This document shows positions 32,143 through 40,472 of a stretch of DNA of 64,000 nt, piece after piece. Position 1 is the first letter of the stretch, and each line of letters opens with the position of its first letter. The notes beneath the pieces are model-generated. The model did not search any database. It was not told the DNA's origin and saw only the letters and a list, made by a program, of their open reading frames with translations. The DNA lies in NCBI RefSeq assembly GCF_014648175.1, contig NZ_BMQP01000021.1, positions 62,001-126,000 of the forward strand, in the 5' to 3' direction. Source of the stretch: Planobispora rosea (GTDB taxonomy: Bacteria; Actinomycetota; Actinomycetes; Streptosporangiales; Streptosporangiaceae). The position numbers and the translations under genes were made by a program.

Positions 32143-32751
32143 CTAATTCGGGGTGGTTTCGGCTGGGACGACGTCGACCACGAAGCGCACCCGGGTGGGG
32201 CCGAGTTCGCCGGTGATGCGCCAGCATCCCAGGTGGGGGAGGTCCACCCCGCCGGCCTGGAAGCCCGGGGCCGCGTAGCCGCGGGGTGCGTGGCCGTCGA
32301 CCGTCTTCCCGGTCTTCAGGGAGACGGCGCGGATCCTCAGGGGCTCGTCGTGCCCCCGCCACCATGGAATCTTGAGGCTCCATTTCCCCCTGCCGTCGGG
32401 ATAGCCGTGTCGTGCGGTCGCCGGCAGCGCCCACAGGTCCCCGCCGCCGAACCATCCCTGGGAATCCGCACCCTCGGAACGCAGCCACTCGCGCAGGGCC
32501 GGGGGTGGTTCGGAGGGACTCTCGGCGGGCCGGGTCACCGGGCAGGAGCCCGTTCCGGGGCTGGCCGGGGCGGGTCCCACCGTCACGGCCGTGGAGGAGG
32601 ACGGCGCGGGCGTGGACGGCGCGTCCATGGACGGCGTCGGCGTGGCGGGTGCCGCCGCGGGCCGGGGTGAGGCGTCGCCGGGAGTGCAGGCGGCGGCCGT
32701 CCCGGCGAGCAGGAGGGCGCCGATCCATCGTCGGTGCGTCGGATGTGGCAT
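32143..32751 (-). CDS. Putative lipoprotein, unknown function
   Basis: 202 residues: signal sequence with hydrophobic core WIGALLLAGTAAAC, where Cys22 is a likely lipidation site (the -3 position is Ala, so the lipobox is not perfect), then a Pro/Ser/Thr/Ala linker (about 25-75) and a C-terminal beta-rich domain with two more Cys (GSCPVTRP and LGCWRITGEL) that may be disulphide-bonded. The end HLGCWRITGELGPTRVRFVVDV resembles extracellular domains of unknown role in other actinomycetes. Start ATG at 32751 has no good ribosome site; an adjacent GTG (32754) is possible. Divergent from the ArsR gene, with 96 AT-rich bases between. Confidence 0.75.
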   Translation of the reverse strand: MPHPTHRRWIGALLLAGTAAACTPGDASPRPAAAPATPTPSMDAPSTPAPSSSTAVTVGPAPASPGTGSCPVTRPAESPSEPPPALREWLRSEGADSQGWFGGGDLWALPATARHGYPDGRGKWSLKIPWWRGHDEPLRIRAVSLKTGKTVDGHAPRGYAAPGFQAGGVDLPHLGCWRITGELGPTRVRFVVDVVPAETTPN

Positions 32752-32847
32752 CACGAAAATCAGTACTCGTGGGGGCGTTGATCCGTTCCGAGACCGTACG
32801 ATGAGCCATTGACAGAAAGAGTTTTTATGTAAAAGATTGTTTTTGAG
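32752..32847 (+). promoter_or_regulatory. AT-rich divergent promoter region (lipoprotein / ArsR)
   Basis: TTGACA at 32809-32814 is a consensus -35 for the rightward gene; TAAAAG 15 bases later is a weak -10. No ribosome site precedes the ATG at 32848 (context TTTTTGAG). Base composition is much lower in GC than the flanking genes. Confidence 0.45.
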
Positions 32848-33414
32848 ATGAGAGACGTCCTGTACCTGGAAGAGATCGAGCAGGCCGAGGCCCTGCTCAA
32901 GCCGCAGCGCATCGAGGTGCTGCGGCGCCTGGCCGAGCCCCGCACCTGCACCGAGGTCGCCGCGCTGCTCGGCCAGACCCCGCAGCGGGTCTACTACCAC
33001 GTCAAACGCCTGGTCGAGGCGGGGCTGGCCGAGCAGGTGGCCGAGCGCCGGGTGCGCGGCATCAACGAGGGCGTCTACCAGGCCGGTGCCCGCTCCTACT
33101 GGCTCTCGCCCCGCCTGGTCGGCCGGATCGGCCGGCGCCGGGTGCGGGACGAGCTGAGCCTGGGCTACCTGCTGGACCTGGTGGAGGAGGTCCAGGCCGA
33201 CATCGCCGCGCTCGACCGGGCCGCGCCGGAGCTGCCGTCGATCGGGGTCTCCGGCCGGATCCGGGTGCCGCCGGAGCAGCGCCAGCGCTTCCTCGACGAG
33301 CTGCGGACCACGCTGCAGGACCTGTTCACCCGCTACGGCGGCGCCGAAGGAGACGCGTTCAAAATCGCCGTGGCCTGCTATCCCGACCATCCTGGGGGGG
33401 AACCCGATGAGTGA
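32848..33414 (+). CDS. ArsR-like winged-helix transcriptional regulator
   Basis: 188 residues. Winged-helix DNA-binding domain at about 10-70: KPQRIEVLRRLAEPRTCTEVAALLGQTPQRVYYHVKRLVEAGL, with the recognition helix at QTPQRVYYHVKRL. The C-terminal 100 residues form a helical domain without the metal-binding Cys pairs of classic ArsR. It overlaps the SRPBCC gene by 8 bases; ArsR plus SRPBCC (AHSA1-like) pairs are common in actinomycetes, the regulator usually controlling its own operon. Ligand unknown. Confidence 0.85.
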   Translation: MRDVLYLEEIEQAEALLKPQRIEVLRRLAEPRTCTEVAALLGQTPQRVYYHVKRLVEAGLAEQVAERRVRGINEGVYQAGARSYWLSPRLVGRIGRRRVRDELSLGYLLDLVEEVQADIAALDRAAPELPSIGVSGRIRVPPEQRQRFLDELRTTLQDLFTRYGGAEGDAFKIAVACYPDHPGGEPDE

Positions 33415-34297
33415 GCCGATGATGATCCGCATCCGCGCGGGCGCACCGGCCAAGGCCGTGTACCACGCCCTGACCGACCCCACGGCGATGCGTGTCTGGC
33501 TGGACGAGCACGCCGAGGTCGACCTGCCGCACCGCTATGCCTTCTGGGGCCGCCACACCCTCGAAGGGGACGCGCCCCGCCAGCGCCTGCTCCACGCCGA
33601 CGACCGCACGCTGCGATTCGCCTGGCCGCTCGGCGGCGAGGAGACCGTCGTCGAGATCCGGCTGGAGGAGCGGGGGCCGGAGGAGACCGAGCTGACGCTG
33701 ACGCAGACCGGCCTCCCCTCCTTCGAGGAGATGGTGGCCGAGACCGGCGTCCTGAGCCTCGCGCACACCTTCTGGGCGGTGGCGCTCGCCAACCTCGTCG
33801 ACCACGTCGAGGGCCGGGAGCCCACGCCGAAGTGCGACTTCACCTCTCCGGTGATGCGCGAGGAGGTGTTCATCGCCGCCTCGCCGCAGGCGGTGTACGA
33901 CTCGATCGTCGATCCCGGGACGTTCGCCCGGTGGTTCGGGGCGAAGGTCGAGATCGAGCCGCATGTCGGCGGGCGCTGGGCGATGGGGAGCTTCGAGGCG
34001 GAGCCGTCCCCCGCCAGGATCACCGAGCTGGAACCCGGACGCAGGATGTCCCTGCTGTGGGAGGAGGGCCTGGTCGCCTCCTGGGAGCTGGAGGAGTCCG
34101 GCGGCGGGACGAAGCTCACCTTCGTCCAGAGCGGTTTCGACGAGGGCAACCCGCCGTACGGCGCGTGGATGGGCTGGCTCAGCGGCATCGCCGAGCTGCG
34201 CCGCTTCCATGAGCTGCGTCCCTGGCGCCCGATCTGGCTGGCGACCTACGTGGAGGGGATGCCCGAAGGGTTCCTCACCATCGGCGAGGACGCGTAG
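33407..34297 (+). CDS. Tandem SRPBCC (AHSA1-like) domain protein
   Basis: 296 residues made of two START/Bet v1-like lipid- or ligand-binding domains: about 1-135 (MIRIRAGAPAKAVYHALTDPTAMRVWLDEHAEV) and 145-296 (REEVFIAASPQAVYDSIVDPGTFARWFGAKVEIEP). The second shows the full AHSA1 pattern, including GGRWAMGSFEAE, while the first is more diverged. Such proteins bind hydrophobic ligands or act as co-chaperone-like factors; no enzyme activity can be assigned. Coupled translationally to the ArsR gene (ATGAGTGA overlap). Confidence 0.87.
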   Translation: MSEPMMIRIRAGAPAKAVYHALTDPTAMRVWLDEHAEVDLPHRYAFWGRHTLEGDAPRQRLLHADDRTLRFAWPLGGEETVVEIRLEERGPEETELTLTQTGLPSFEEMVAETGVLSLAHTFWAVALANLVDHVEGREPTPKCDFTSPVMREEVFIAASPQAVYDSIVDPGTFARWFGAKVEIEPHVGGRWAMGSFEAEPSPARITELEPGRRMSLLWEEGLVASWELEESGGGTKLTFVQSGFDEGNPPYGAWMGWLSGIAELRRFHELRPWRPIWLATYVEGMPEGFLTIGEDA

Positions 34298-34424
34298 CCC
34301 GGGGGTCACGTCTCACCATGCGAGGCGTGGCTCCCCGAATCGTTTTCTAATATGCGACCATTTCGGCACGATCATGGCTACCGGCGCCTGCTTCCAGGCG
34401 CTCACCCGGGATTGGAGCCGATGG

Positions 34425-35582
34425 ATGGCCGGAGAGCACACTCTTGACGCGGAAGGGCTGACGGGTCTCCTCGTCGGCGCCGTCGACGTCGAACCGACGC
34501 CTTCGGGCGTCATCCCGCTCCGGTTGTCCCGGCGGAGCCGGGCGCAGGAGCCCACCAACGCCGCCATGGGGGTCGCGTCCGCGGCTGCCGGGGTGCACGT
34601 CCGCGTGCTGACCGGCGCCTCCTGGATCGCGCTGAAAGTCAAGATCACTCGCGCCCTCCCGGAAGGACCCGACTCCCGCGAGTATCCCGCGAGCTTCGTC
34701 GCCGTCGTCGATGGCGAGACCGCCGGACGCGCCGACCTGGACGAGGGTGACGTCATCCGGATGCGGGAGGACGGGATCCGGCTCGAAGCGGGGGACGTGT
34801 CGGCCGTACGGTTCGACCTCGGGCGGCCCCGCGACGGGCGGGCGCGCACGGTGGAGATCTGGCTGCCGCACACCGCCCAGGTCGAGCTGTACGGCGCCGC
34901 CTCCGACGCCCCGCTCTCCCCGGCGCCGTCGTCGGCCACCCACTGGCTCCACTACGGCAGCTCGATCAGCCACTGCCTGGAGGCGGACGGCCCGCTCGGC
35001 CCCTGGCCCCAGACCGCCGCGCGGAACCTGGGCCTGCGGCTGACCAACATGGGCCTGGCCGGCAACGCGATGCTCGACCCCTTCGCCGCGCGGACCATCA
35101 GGGACGTCGAGGCCGACGTCATCTCCCTCAAGGTCGGCATCAACATCGTCAACGGCGACACCATGCGCGCCCGTACCTTCGTGCCCGCCGTCCACGGGTT
35201 CCTCGACACCATCAGAGAGGGCCACCCGTCCACCCCGATCGTCCTCGTCTCGGCCATCGCCTGCCCCATCCACGAGGACACCCCCGGGCCGACGGTCCAC
35301 GACGGGGTCCGGTTCCGCGCGGCGCGCCGGAGCCTCGACCTCGACACCGGCGCGCTCACCCTCGCCATGACCCGCCGCCTGCTGGAGCAGGTCGCCGCCG
35401 AGCGCGCGGCGACAGACCCCCGCCTGCACTTCCTCGACGGCCTGGAACTGCTCGGGCCGTCGGACGCCGAACGGCTCTACGACGACCTCCACCCGGACCA
35501 GAAGGGCTACGACCTGATGGCCGAACGCTTCACCGCGCTCGTCCGCGAGCGGGCGGATCTGGCCACGGCCTTCCGCCTCTGA
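34425..35582 (+). CDS. SGNH/GDSL-type hydrolase with N-terminal beta domain
   Basis: 385 residues. The C-terminal SGNH fold has nucleophile Ser in LHYGSSISHC (GDS-like block I), Gly in NMGLAGNAML (block II), Asn of block III in KVGINIVNGD, and the Asp/His pair in DDLHPDQKGYD (block V), so the active site is complete. The N-terminal 165 residues form a beta-rich domain as in carbohydrate-esterase-like relatives. Probably an acyl- or acetyl-esterase; substrate unknown, no signal peptide seen. ATG at 34425 is preferred (GGAG 8 bases upstream); ATG at 34374 is the alternative and lies just after TAATAT, a -10 candidate. Confidence 0.85.
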   Translation: MAGEHTLDAEGLTGLLVGAVDVEPTPSGVIPLRLSRRSRAQEPTNAAMGVASAAAGVHVRVLTGASWIALKVKITRALPEGPDSREYPASFVAVVDGETAGRADLDEGDVIRMREDGIRLEAGDVSAVRFDLGRPRDGRARTVEIWLPHTAQVELYGAASDAPLSPAPSSATHWLHYGSSISHCLEADGPLGPWPQTAARNLGLRLTNMGLAGNAMLDPFAARTIRDVEADVISLKVGINIVNGDTMRARTFVPAVHGFLDTIREGHPSTPIVLVSAIACPIHEDTPGPTVHDGVRFRAARRSLDLDTGALTLAMTRRLLEQVAAERAATDPRLHFLDGLELLGPSDAERLYDDLHPDQKGYDLMAERFTALVRERADLATAFRL

Positions 35583-35711
35583 TCGTCTTCCGCCGCCGAC
35601 CGTTCCGCGCCGTTCCCCGCGCGGTCGAATGGGAACGGCGCAACGGGGCAGGATGCCTGCGACGGCGGGTCCCGAGCCGGGAGACGCCGCCGGTTCGAGG
35701 GGAGGCGCGAG

Positions 35712-36020
35712 ATGCCGGTGAAGGGCGAGCCCTCGGTCGCGGCTTCGGGGGAGTGGATCGACGATGACGGTGTGCGCATGCCCGCGGGCGAGGTGCACGC
35801 CTGGCGGCCGGGGACGAACCAGACGCTGTGCGGCCTGGCGTTGAGCCGGTCGCACCTGCGCCGGTTCCACCACGTGCCGTGGACGGACACGTTCCCGGAG
35901 TCGGGCGGGGCGGCGGACGAGGTGCGACGGGTGTGCCCGAGGTGCCAGGCGGCGGCCGGGCGGGGCCGCTCCGGCCGCGGCTGGAGCAAGGGCTGGACCA
36001 GGATCTCCCCGCGGCCCTGA
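35712..36020 (+). CDS. Small conserved actinomycete protein with Cys pairs
   Basis: 102 residues, no family name recognised. Features: acidic GEWIDDDGVRMPAGEVHAWRPG, then TLCGLALSRSHLRRF, and a C-terminal VCPRCQ followed by a basic Gly/Arg/Ser tail. One Cys in TLCG plus the CPRC pair could bind a metal. ATG with GGGGAGG nine bases upstream is a good start. Stands alone between the SGNH hydrolase and the convergent LysE gene. Confidence 0.7.
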   Translation: MPVKGEPSVAASGEWIDDDGVRMPAGEVHAWRPGTNQTLCGLALSRSHLRRFHHVPWTDTFPESGGAADEVRRVCPRCQAAAGRGRSGRGWSKGWTRISPRP

Positions 36021-36093
36021 CTCCGGGCGGCGGCGGTCACGCGGGCGGCGGACCGGCCCGGTGGCCGGTGGCCGTTCTGCGAGGTGCCGTTCC

Positions 36094-36774
36094 TCAGGCT
36101 CCGGCCACGGCGATTCCAGAAGCCGGCATGGAACTGTGGGACGCGGCGCCCTCTCCGGCGAACGCGGCGGCGGCGCCCAGACCCAGGTAGACGACGCCGC
36201 TGGTGACGTCCAGGCGGCGGCGGGCGCGGGCGGAGCGGCGCAGGCGGCCGGCCAGGGCGGAGGCGAGCAGGGCGAAGGCGCCGTCGCTGGCCAGGCCGAG
36301 AATGATCCAGATCATGCCCAGCAGCACGATCTGCGGAGCGATCGGCCCCGCGGCCGGGTCGGCGAACTGGGGGAGGAAGGCGAGGAAGAAGATCGCCGTC
36401 TTGGGGTTGAGCACGTTCACCACGAAGCCCTCCCAGAACATCCGGGTACGGCTCGCCATCGGAGGCTCGGCCGCCTCGGCACCGTTGCGGCCGCTCATCA
36501 GCTTGCGGACGCCCAGCCAGATCAGGTAGGCCGCGCCGAGGTACTTCACGATCGTGAAAGCCGTCGCCGAGGCGGCGAGCAGGGCGCTGATACCGAGCGC
36601 GGCGGCGGCCACGTGGACCATGGAGCCCAGGTGGATGCCGAGGACGGAGACGAGACCGGCGCTCCTGCCCTGGGCGACGCTCCGGGTCACGATGTACACG
36701 ACCGCGGGGCCCGGCACGACCAGCAGGGCGAGGGTCGCGGCGGCGAAGAGGGCGAGGGTGGCGAGATCCGGCAT
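36094..36774 (-). CDS. LysE/RhtB family amino-acid exporter
   Basis: 226-residue inner-membrane exporter with six helices. Diagnostic pieces: N-terminal LLVVPGPAVVYIVTRSVAQGRSAGLVSVLGIHLGS, KYLGAAYLIWLGVRKL and the conserved GFVVNVLNPKTAIFFLAFLPQF. Substrate (basic, branched or neutral amino acid, or homoserine lactone type) cannot be told. ATG at 36774 is the last in-frame start before the first helix. A much longer upstream frame is antisense to a VapC remnant and is rejected. The extreme C-terminus (ASHSSMPASGIAVAGA) is unusual. Confidence 0.9.
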   Translation of the reverse strand: MPDLATLALFAAATLALLVVPGPAVVYIVTRSVAQGRSAGLVSVLGIHLGSMVHVAAAALGISALLAASATAFTIVKYLGAAYLIWLGVRKLMSGRNGAEAAEPPMASRTRMFWEGFVVNVLNPKTAIFFLAFLPQFADPAAGPIAPQIVLLGMIWIILGLASDGAFALLASALAGRLRRSARARRRLDVTSGVVYLGLGAAAAFAGEGAASHSSMPASGIAVAGA

Positions 36775-36843
36775 GCCGGGATCGTAGGCACACCCGCCCC
36801 TCGGCCGCCTCAGGTTTTCCGCATGCGGGAGCGGCCGACCGGC

Positions 36844-37188
36844 ATGAATGAATACCGGCCGTTCAGCGTGCTTCTCCTCCGCTCGCCAAAAACCGTCGCG
36901 GAGCTGTTGACGGGCGTCGAGTTGGCGGACGACGCCCGCCGTCCCGGCCGGCAGGCGTTCGTCGACGAGGTGCTCGCGTTGATCCCGCTGGAGGAGTGCA
37001 CCACCGACGTCGCCCGGGTGCACGCTCGTTTGATGGCGCACGTGAGGCGTACGGGGAAGACACGGGGCGCGTACGACCTGATGATCGCCGCGACCGCGGC
37101 GGCCACCGCACGGGTCATCATCACGATGGACGCGTCGGCGGCCTTCGACGACCTGCCGGGAGTCCGCGCAGAGGTGATTCCACGCTGA
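36844..37188 (+). pseudogene. Truncated VapC-type PIN-domain toxin remnant
   Basis: The frame matches PIN-domain RNases from the ISxxTxAELLxGV block onward: TVAELLTGVELADDARR, FVDEVLALIPLEECT, ARVHARLMAHVRRTGKTRGAYDLMIAATAAATARVIITMDASAAFDDLPG. The normal first 35-40 residues (MxxLDTSVLI with the first catalytic Asp) are missing and replaced by MNEYRPFSVLLLRSP. No antitoxin gene is adjacent. The three C-terminal acidic residues remain, but without the first Asp the metal site is incomplete, so this is probably a decayed toxin. An unannotated start further upstream does not restore the motif. Confidence 0.7.
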
Positions 37189-37268
37189 CACGCACCCCCT
37201 GACAGGTGCCGGCCGATGACTGTCCCCGCAGGCGTGGTACCCGGCCGGAGCGGTGATCTCACCGGAGC

Positions 37269-38195
37269 TCAGGCGACGGCGGCCAGGGCGGCCAGCAGAG
37301 CGGCGGTGGCGGGCGGGTCGGGGGGTTCGCCGTAGACGGCGGCGTAGACGTGACGGGTCGAGCCGGGGATCTCGATGACGCCGACGCCGGGGTGACGATG
37401 CGCCTGCAGTGCCAGACCGGGCAGGGCGGTCACCCCCATCCCCGCGGCCACCAGGGCCTGGACGGCGACGATGTCGTCACTGGTGAAGGAGATCTCCGGC
37501 TCGAATCCCTGCTGCGCGCACAGGTCGAGCAGGTGGCTCCGGCACCGGTCGCAGCCCGCGATCCACCGGGTGCCGCGGTGGGAGAGCAGAGGGCTGGCGG
37601 GATCGGGATCGCACGGCTCCGTGATGGTCGGATCGCCCGGCTCCGTGACGGGATCCCCGGCGGGCCGTTCGGGGACGATCAGATAGCTGGGGTCGTCCAG
37701 CAGGTGGACCAGGCGGATCCCGTTGTCCTCCGGGGCGGTGTCGTCGTAGCGGAAGATGACCGCCACGTCCACGTAGCCCGCGCGGAGCATGCGCAGCGCC
37801 TCGGGCGGCTCGGTCTCGGTGAGACCCAGCTCCAGCCCGGGATGCTCGCGGGTGAGCAGCGCGGCGGCGGCCGGCACGAACGTGCCCAGCGCCGAGGGGA
37901 AGGCGGCCAGCCGTACCCGCCCGGCGCGCAGGCCCACGTGCGCGGAGAGTTCGGCGGTGGCGGAGTCGACGCGGCCGACGATCTCGATGGCCCGCTCGGC
38001 CAGCAGCCGTCCCGCCTCGGTCAGCCGGATGCCCCGGCCCGCGCGCTGGATGAGCTTGGCCCCGGTCTCGGCCTCCAGTTTGGCCAGGTGGTGGCTGACC
38101 GAGGGCTGAGAGTAGTGCAGCTCCCTGGCCGCCTTGGTGACCGAGCCGTGCCGGGCGACGGCGGCGAGCACACGGAGCCGCACGATATCCAGCAT
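37269..38195 (-). CDS. LysR family transcriptional regulator
   Basis: 308 residues. N-terminal helix-turn-helix: MLDIVRLRVLAAVARHGSVTKAARELHYSQPSVSHHLAKLEAETG; effector-binding domain from about 90 to the end. An acidic/Pro insert (GDPVTEPGDPTITEPCDPDPAS, with repeated TEP.D) lies in the effector domain, together with a CDRC pair. Divergent, 75 bases apart, from the cysteine-dioxygenase-like gene, the usual layout for a LysR regulator and its target; a T-rich inverted repeat lies between. Confidence 0.9.
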   Translation of the reverse strand: MLDIVRLRVLAAVARHGSVTKAARELHYSQPSVSHHLAKLEAETGAKLIQRAGRGIRLTEAGRLLAERAIEIVGRVDSATAELSAHVGLRAGRVRLAAFPSALGTFVPAAAALLTREHPGLELGLTETEPPEALRMLRAGYVDVAVIFRYDDTAPEDNGIRLVHLLDDPSYLIVPERPAGDPVTEPGDPTITEPCDPDPASPLLSHRGTRWIAGCDRCRSHLLDLCAQQGFEPEISFTSDDIVAVQALVAAGMGVTALPGLALQAHRHPGVGVIEIPGSTRHVYAAVYGEPPDPPATAALLAALAAVA

Positions 38196-38203
38196 GTATC
38201 AAC

Positions 38204-38231
38204 CCTATCTATGAATCACCGGGAAGATAGG
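38204..38231. promoter_or_regulatory. Inverted repeat between LysR and cysteine dioxygenase-like genes
   Basis: CCTATC (38204-38209) and GATAGG (38226-38231) are exact reverse complements separated by 16 bases; ATCAA (38199-38203 region) and TTGAT (38250 region) lie outside. This is a suitable LysR binding region controlling both divergent genes. Confidence 0.5.
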
Positions 38232-38270
38232 CATTGGACGTTATGTATTGATCCGGAGCAGGCTTGAAGT

Positions 38271-38795
38271 ATGGGAACCATGACGCTTGTCCGCCCCGGC
38301 CTGGCGGAACTCGTCGAGGGAGTGCGGGAGGCCGTCAGTCACCCCGCCGAGCCCCGTACCACCGCCTTCGCCGTCGCCGGCGTGCTGCGCGAACGGCTGC
38401 CCACGCCGGAGATCCTCACCGAGGAGGAGCGGGCCGGAGACCCGGACACCTACGTCAGGCACACTCTCCACACCGAGCCGGACTTCTCGATCATCGCGGT
38501 CGTCTGGCGGCCCGGCCAGCAGACCCGGCCCCATGACCACATCGCCTGGTGCGTCTTCGGCGTCCTTCAGGGGATCGAGTACGAGACGCTCTATCGCGAC
38601 GAGGGCGACCACCTGACCGAGATCGGCCGCGTCGCCAACCGCACCGGCGACGTCAGCGGGTTCGCTCCGCCCGGGGACATCCACAAGGTGCACAACATCG
38701 GCGACATCACCGCGATCTCACTGCACGTCTACGGCGCCGACCTGAGCGCCGAGCCGACCAGCGTCCGCCGCACCTACCACCTGCCCATCAGATGA
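38271..38795 (+). CDS. Cysteine dioxygenase-family cupin
   Basis: 174-residue single-domain cupin of the cysteine dioxygenase/3-mercaptopropionate dioxygenase group, which oxidises thiols to sulphinates with Fe(II). Iron ligands: PHDHIAWCVFGVLQG gives the HxH pair (His88 and His90), and PPGDIHKVHN the third His (about 140-143). The Cys after HDHIAW and the Tyr residues near 103-108 could form the family's crosslink, but this needs alignment. The ATG at 38271 is chosen; no strong ribosome site is visible. Regulation by the divergent LysR protein is likely. Confidence 0.82.
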   Translation: MGTMTLVRPGLAELVEGVREAVSHPAEPRTTAFAVAGVLRERLPTPEILTEEERAGDPDTYVRHTLHTEPDFSIIAVVWRPGQQTRPHDHIAWCVFGVLQGIEYETLYRDEGDHLTEIGRVANRTGDVSGFAPPGDIHKVHNIGDITAISLHVYGADLSAEPTSVRRTYHLPIR

Positions 38796-38852
38796 GCGGA
38801 GGACGGCGGGGTCATCCGGCCGCGCCCTGCCCGGGGGCGGTCCGCATGCCCG

Positions 38853-39218
38853 TCAGCCGAACGCCCGCCACACGGCGGCGTGGTCGAGGGCGTCGATCTC
38901 CCAGGTCCGGGAGCGCAGGGTGCCCCGGTCCCGGTAGGCGCGCATGATCTGCACGTGCTCGCGGAGCCGCACGAACCCCGCGAGATCGGCTTCGCCGCGC
39001 CACACCGAGAGCGAGCCCACCCGCCGGGCCGGCGGGTCCGTCCACAGCCACATGCCCACCGCGCCGGGCAGCGACGGCCACAGACGGCTCAGCGCCAGGC
39101 CCCGGCGTGCGGCGCCCGGCAGGTCCAGGAGCCGGTCCAGCTGGAAATCGGTCAGGCTGACCAGCAACGGGCCCGGTTCCGGCGCGGCGGGGCCGGCGAT
39201 CCACCGCGACCTCAGCAC
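38853..39218 (-). CDS. Conserved hypothetical protein, possible dimeric alpha/beta-barrel
   Basis: 121 residues. It contains LVSLTDFQLDRLLDLPGAARRGLALSRLWPSLPG and a later SLSVWRGEADLAGFVRLREHVQIMRAYRDRGTLRSRTWEID. The SVWR...F.....H..IM.AYR pattern resembles spheroidene-monooxygenase-like or antibiotic-monooxygenase-like ferredoxin-fold proteins, but I cannot name the family firmly. GTG start overlaps the stop of the thioesterase gene by 7 bases, making it the third gene of the TetR operon. Confidence 0.7.
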   Translation of the reverse strand: MLRSRWIAGPAAPEPGPLLVSLTDFQLDRLLDLPGAARRGLALSRLWPSLPGAVGMWLWTDPPARRVGSLSVWRGEADLAGFVRLREHVQIMRAYRDRGTLRSRTWEIDALDHAAVWRAFG

Positions 39219-39667
39219 GGGGCCGCCGCCATCAGCAGCAGCGGTCCGGCGGCGGCGCGGAGCTCGTCGCTGAACGGCGTGGGCCGCAGCGTGCCGGGGT
39301 CCAGGTTGACGTTGACGCGGTACCCCTCCGCGTGCACGACCGAGCGGTCGGCGGACAGCACGCGGAAGCCGTACACCCCGCTGGTCCGCCCCATGCGCTC
39401 GATCCAGAAGTGCACCAATGGCTCGCCCACGCCGACGATCGGCGCGTGGTAGGTCACCTTGAACTCCCGGACGGCCAGGAACACGTCCGTGAAGGACGAG
39501 ACCGCGGGATCGGGCGCCCAGCCGAGCCTGCGCCAGTACGCGGTGATCGCGCGCTCGACCAGCAGGGCGTAGCGGGAGTTGTGCAGCAGACCCATGGCGT
39601 CGAGGTCGTCGAAGTGCACCTGGACCGGCTCGAGGTGTCCGCCGCCGGTCATATCGGGATCGGTCAT
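39212..39667 (-). CDS. Hot-dog fold acyl-CoA thioesterase (4HBT-like)
   Basis: 151 residues. The motif VHFDDLDAMGLLHNSRYALLVERA carries the catalytic-type Asp (DxDxxGxxHN), followed by FLAVREFKVTYHAPIVGVGEPLVHFWIERMGRTS. This is the 4-hydroxybenzoyl-CoA thioesterase/YbgC pattern. ATG at 39667 starts one base after the TetR stop (TGACATGA) with GGAGG inside the end of the TetR gene; longer frames upstream are antisense-like. Operon: TetR, thioesterase, 121-residue protein; substrate unknown. Confidence 0.88.
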   Translation of the reverse strand: MTDPDMTGGGHLEPVQVHFDDLDAMGLLHNSRYALLVERAITAYWRRLGWAPDPAVSSFTDVFLAVREFKVTYHAPIVGVGEPLVHFWIERMGRTSGVYGFRVLSADRSVVHAEGYRVNVNLDPGTLRPTPFSDELRAAAGPLLLMAAAPC

Positions 39668-39668
39668 G

Positions 39669-40301
39669 TCAGTCCTCCGGGAGCAGTGAGGGGTCGGGGC
39701 AGAGCCCGCGCAGGCGCTGCAGTACGGCACGGCGGGAGTGGGTGAGGGCGTGCTGCCCGTCGAGCAGCCGGGAGCGGATGACGGCCGCCTCCCCGAGGGC
39801 CTCGATCTCGTAGGCGAGTTGCGCGGGGTCCGTGCCCGGCGCGAGCTCGCCCAGCTCGACCGCCTCCCGCACCAGACGCCGGATGAACGCGTCCCAGTCG
39901 TGCAGGGCCTGCGCGACGCGTTCCCGGACCGCTCCGGGGCGGTCGTCGAACTCCGCCTGCACGGCGAGGAAGAAGCAGCCGCCCGGCAGCACGCGCTCGG
40001 CGTAGAACCTCAGCCGCGCCTCGTGGAGGGCGAACAGCCGCCTGACCCCCGCCGGGGCGCGCAGGGCCGGTGCGACGATGTGCTCCCGCCACTGGCGGGA
40101 AGCCCAGTCGACGGCGTCGAGCTGCAGCTCCTCCTTGCCGCTCCAGTGCGCGAAGAAGCCGGACTTGCTGATCCCGGTCGCGGTCGCCAGCCGCCCCAGG
40201 GACAGGCCGTCCAGGCCCTCGACCGAGGCCAGGCCGACCGCCTGCCCGAGGATGGCCTCGCGGCTGCGCAGTCCTCTTCGCCTGCGTCCGTCCTGTGTCA
40301 T
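39669..40301 (-). CDS. TetR family transcriptional regulator
   Basis: 210 residues. N-terminal HTH: REAILGQAVGLASVEGLDGLSLGRLATATGISKSGFFAHWSGKEELQLD; C-terminal helical ligand domain with a TetR_C-like ADWD pattern. It heads an operon with a thioesterase and a small protein and probably represses it: a 14-base perfect palindrome and a TATAGT -10 candidate lie immediately upstream of its start. Ligand may be an acyl-CoA or hydrophobic compound (inference). Confidence 0.9.
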   Translation of the reverse strand: MTQDGRRRRGLRSREAILGQAVGLASVEGLDGLSLGRLATATGISKSGFFAHWSGKEELQLDAVDWASRQWREHIVAPALRAPAGVRRLFALHEARLRFYAERVLPGGCFFLAVQAEFDDRPGAVRERVAQALHDWDAFIRRLVREAVELGELAPGTDPAQLAYEIEALGEAAVIRSRLLDGQHALTHSRRAVLQRLRGLCPDPSLLPED

Positions 40302-40341
40302 ACAGACACACTATATGAACGACCGGTCGTTTATCTGTATG
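40299..40341 (-). promoter_or_regulatory. TetR autoregulatory operator, nested inverted repeats
   Basis: Perfect palindrome AACGACCGGTCGTT at 40318-40331; outside it CATACAGA (40299-40306) and TCTGTATG (40334-40341) are exact reverse complements. TATAGT on the minus strand (about 40310-40315) is the likely -10, so a protein on the palindrome would sit in the spacer of the promoter. Confidence 0.65.
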
Positions 40342-40378
40342 CAGGCGCCATCCGCGCTCGCCGGAGCCCCGGAGACGA

Positions 40379-40413
40379 CGAAAGGCCCCGCCCAAAAAGG
40401 GCGGGGCCTTTCG
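40379..40413 (-). terminator. Strong bidirectional terminator
   Basis: A 15-base perfect stem: CGAAAGGCCCCGCCC pairs with GGGCGGGGCCTTTCG around an AAAAA loop. It sits 60 bases past the stop of the M20 peptidase gene and upstream of the TetR promoter, separating the two leftward units. Confidence 0.85.
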
Positions 40414-40472
40414 GAGCCGAGTCGCCGGGACCGGGCGGCCGACGCACCGGGGAGGCGGACCGGGGAGGCGGG

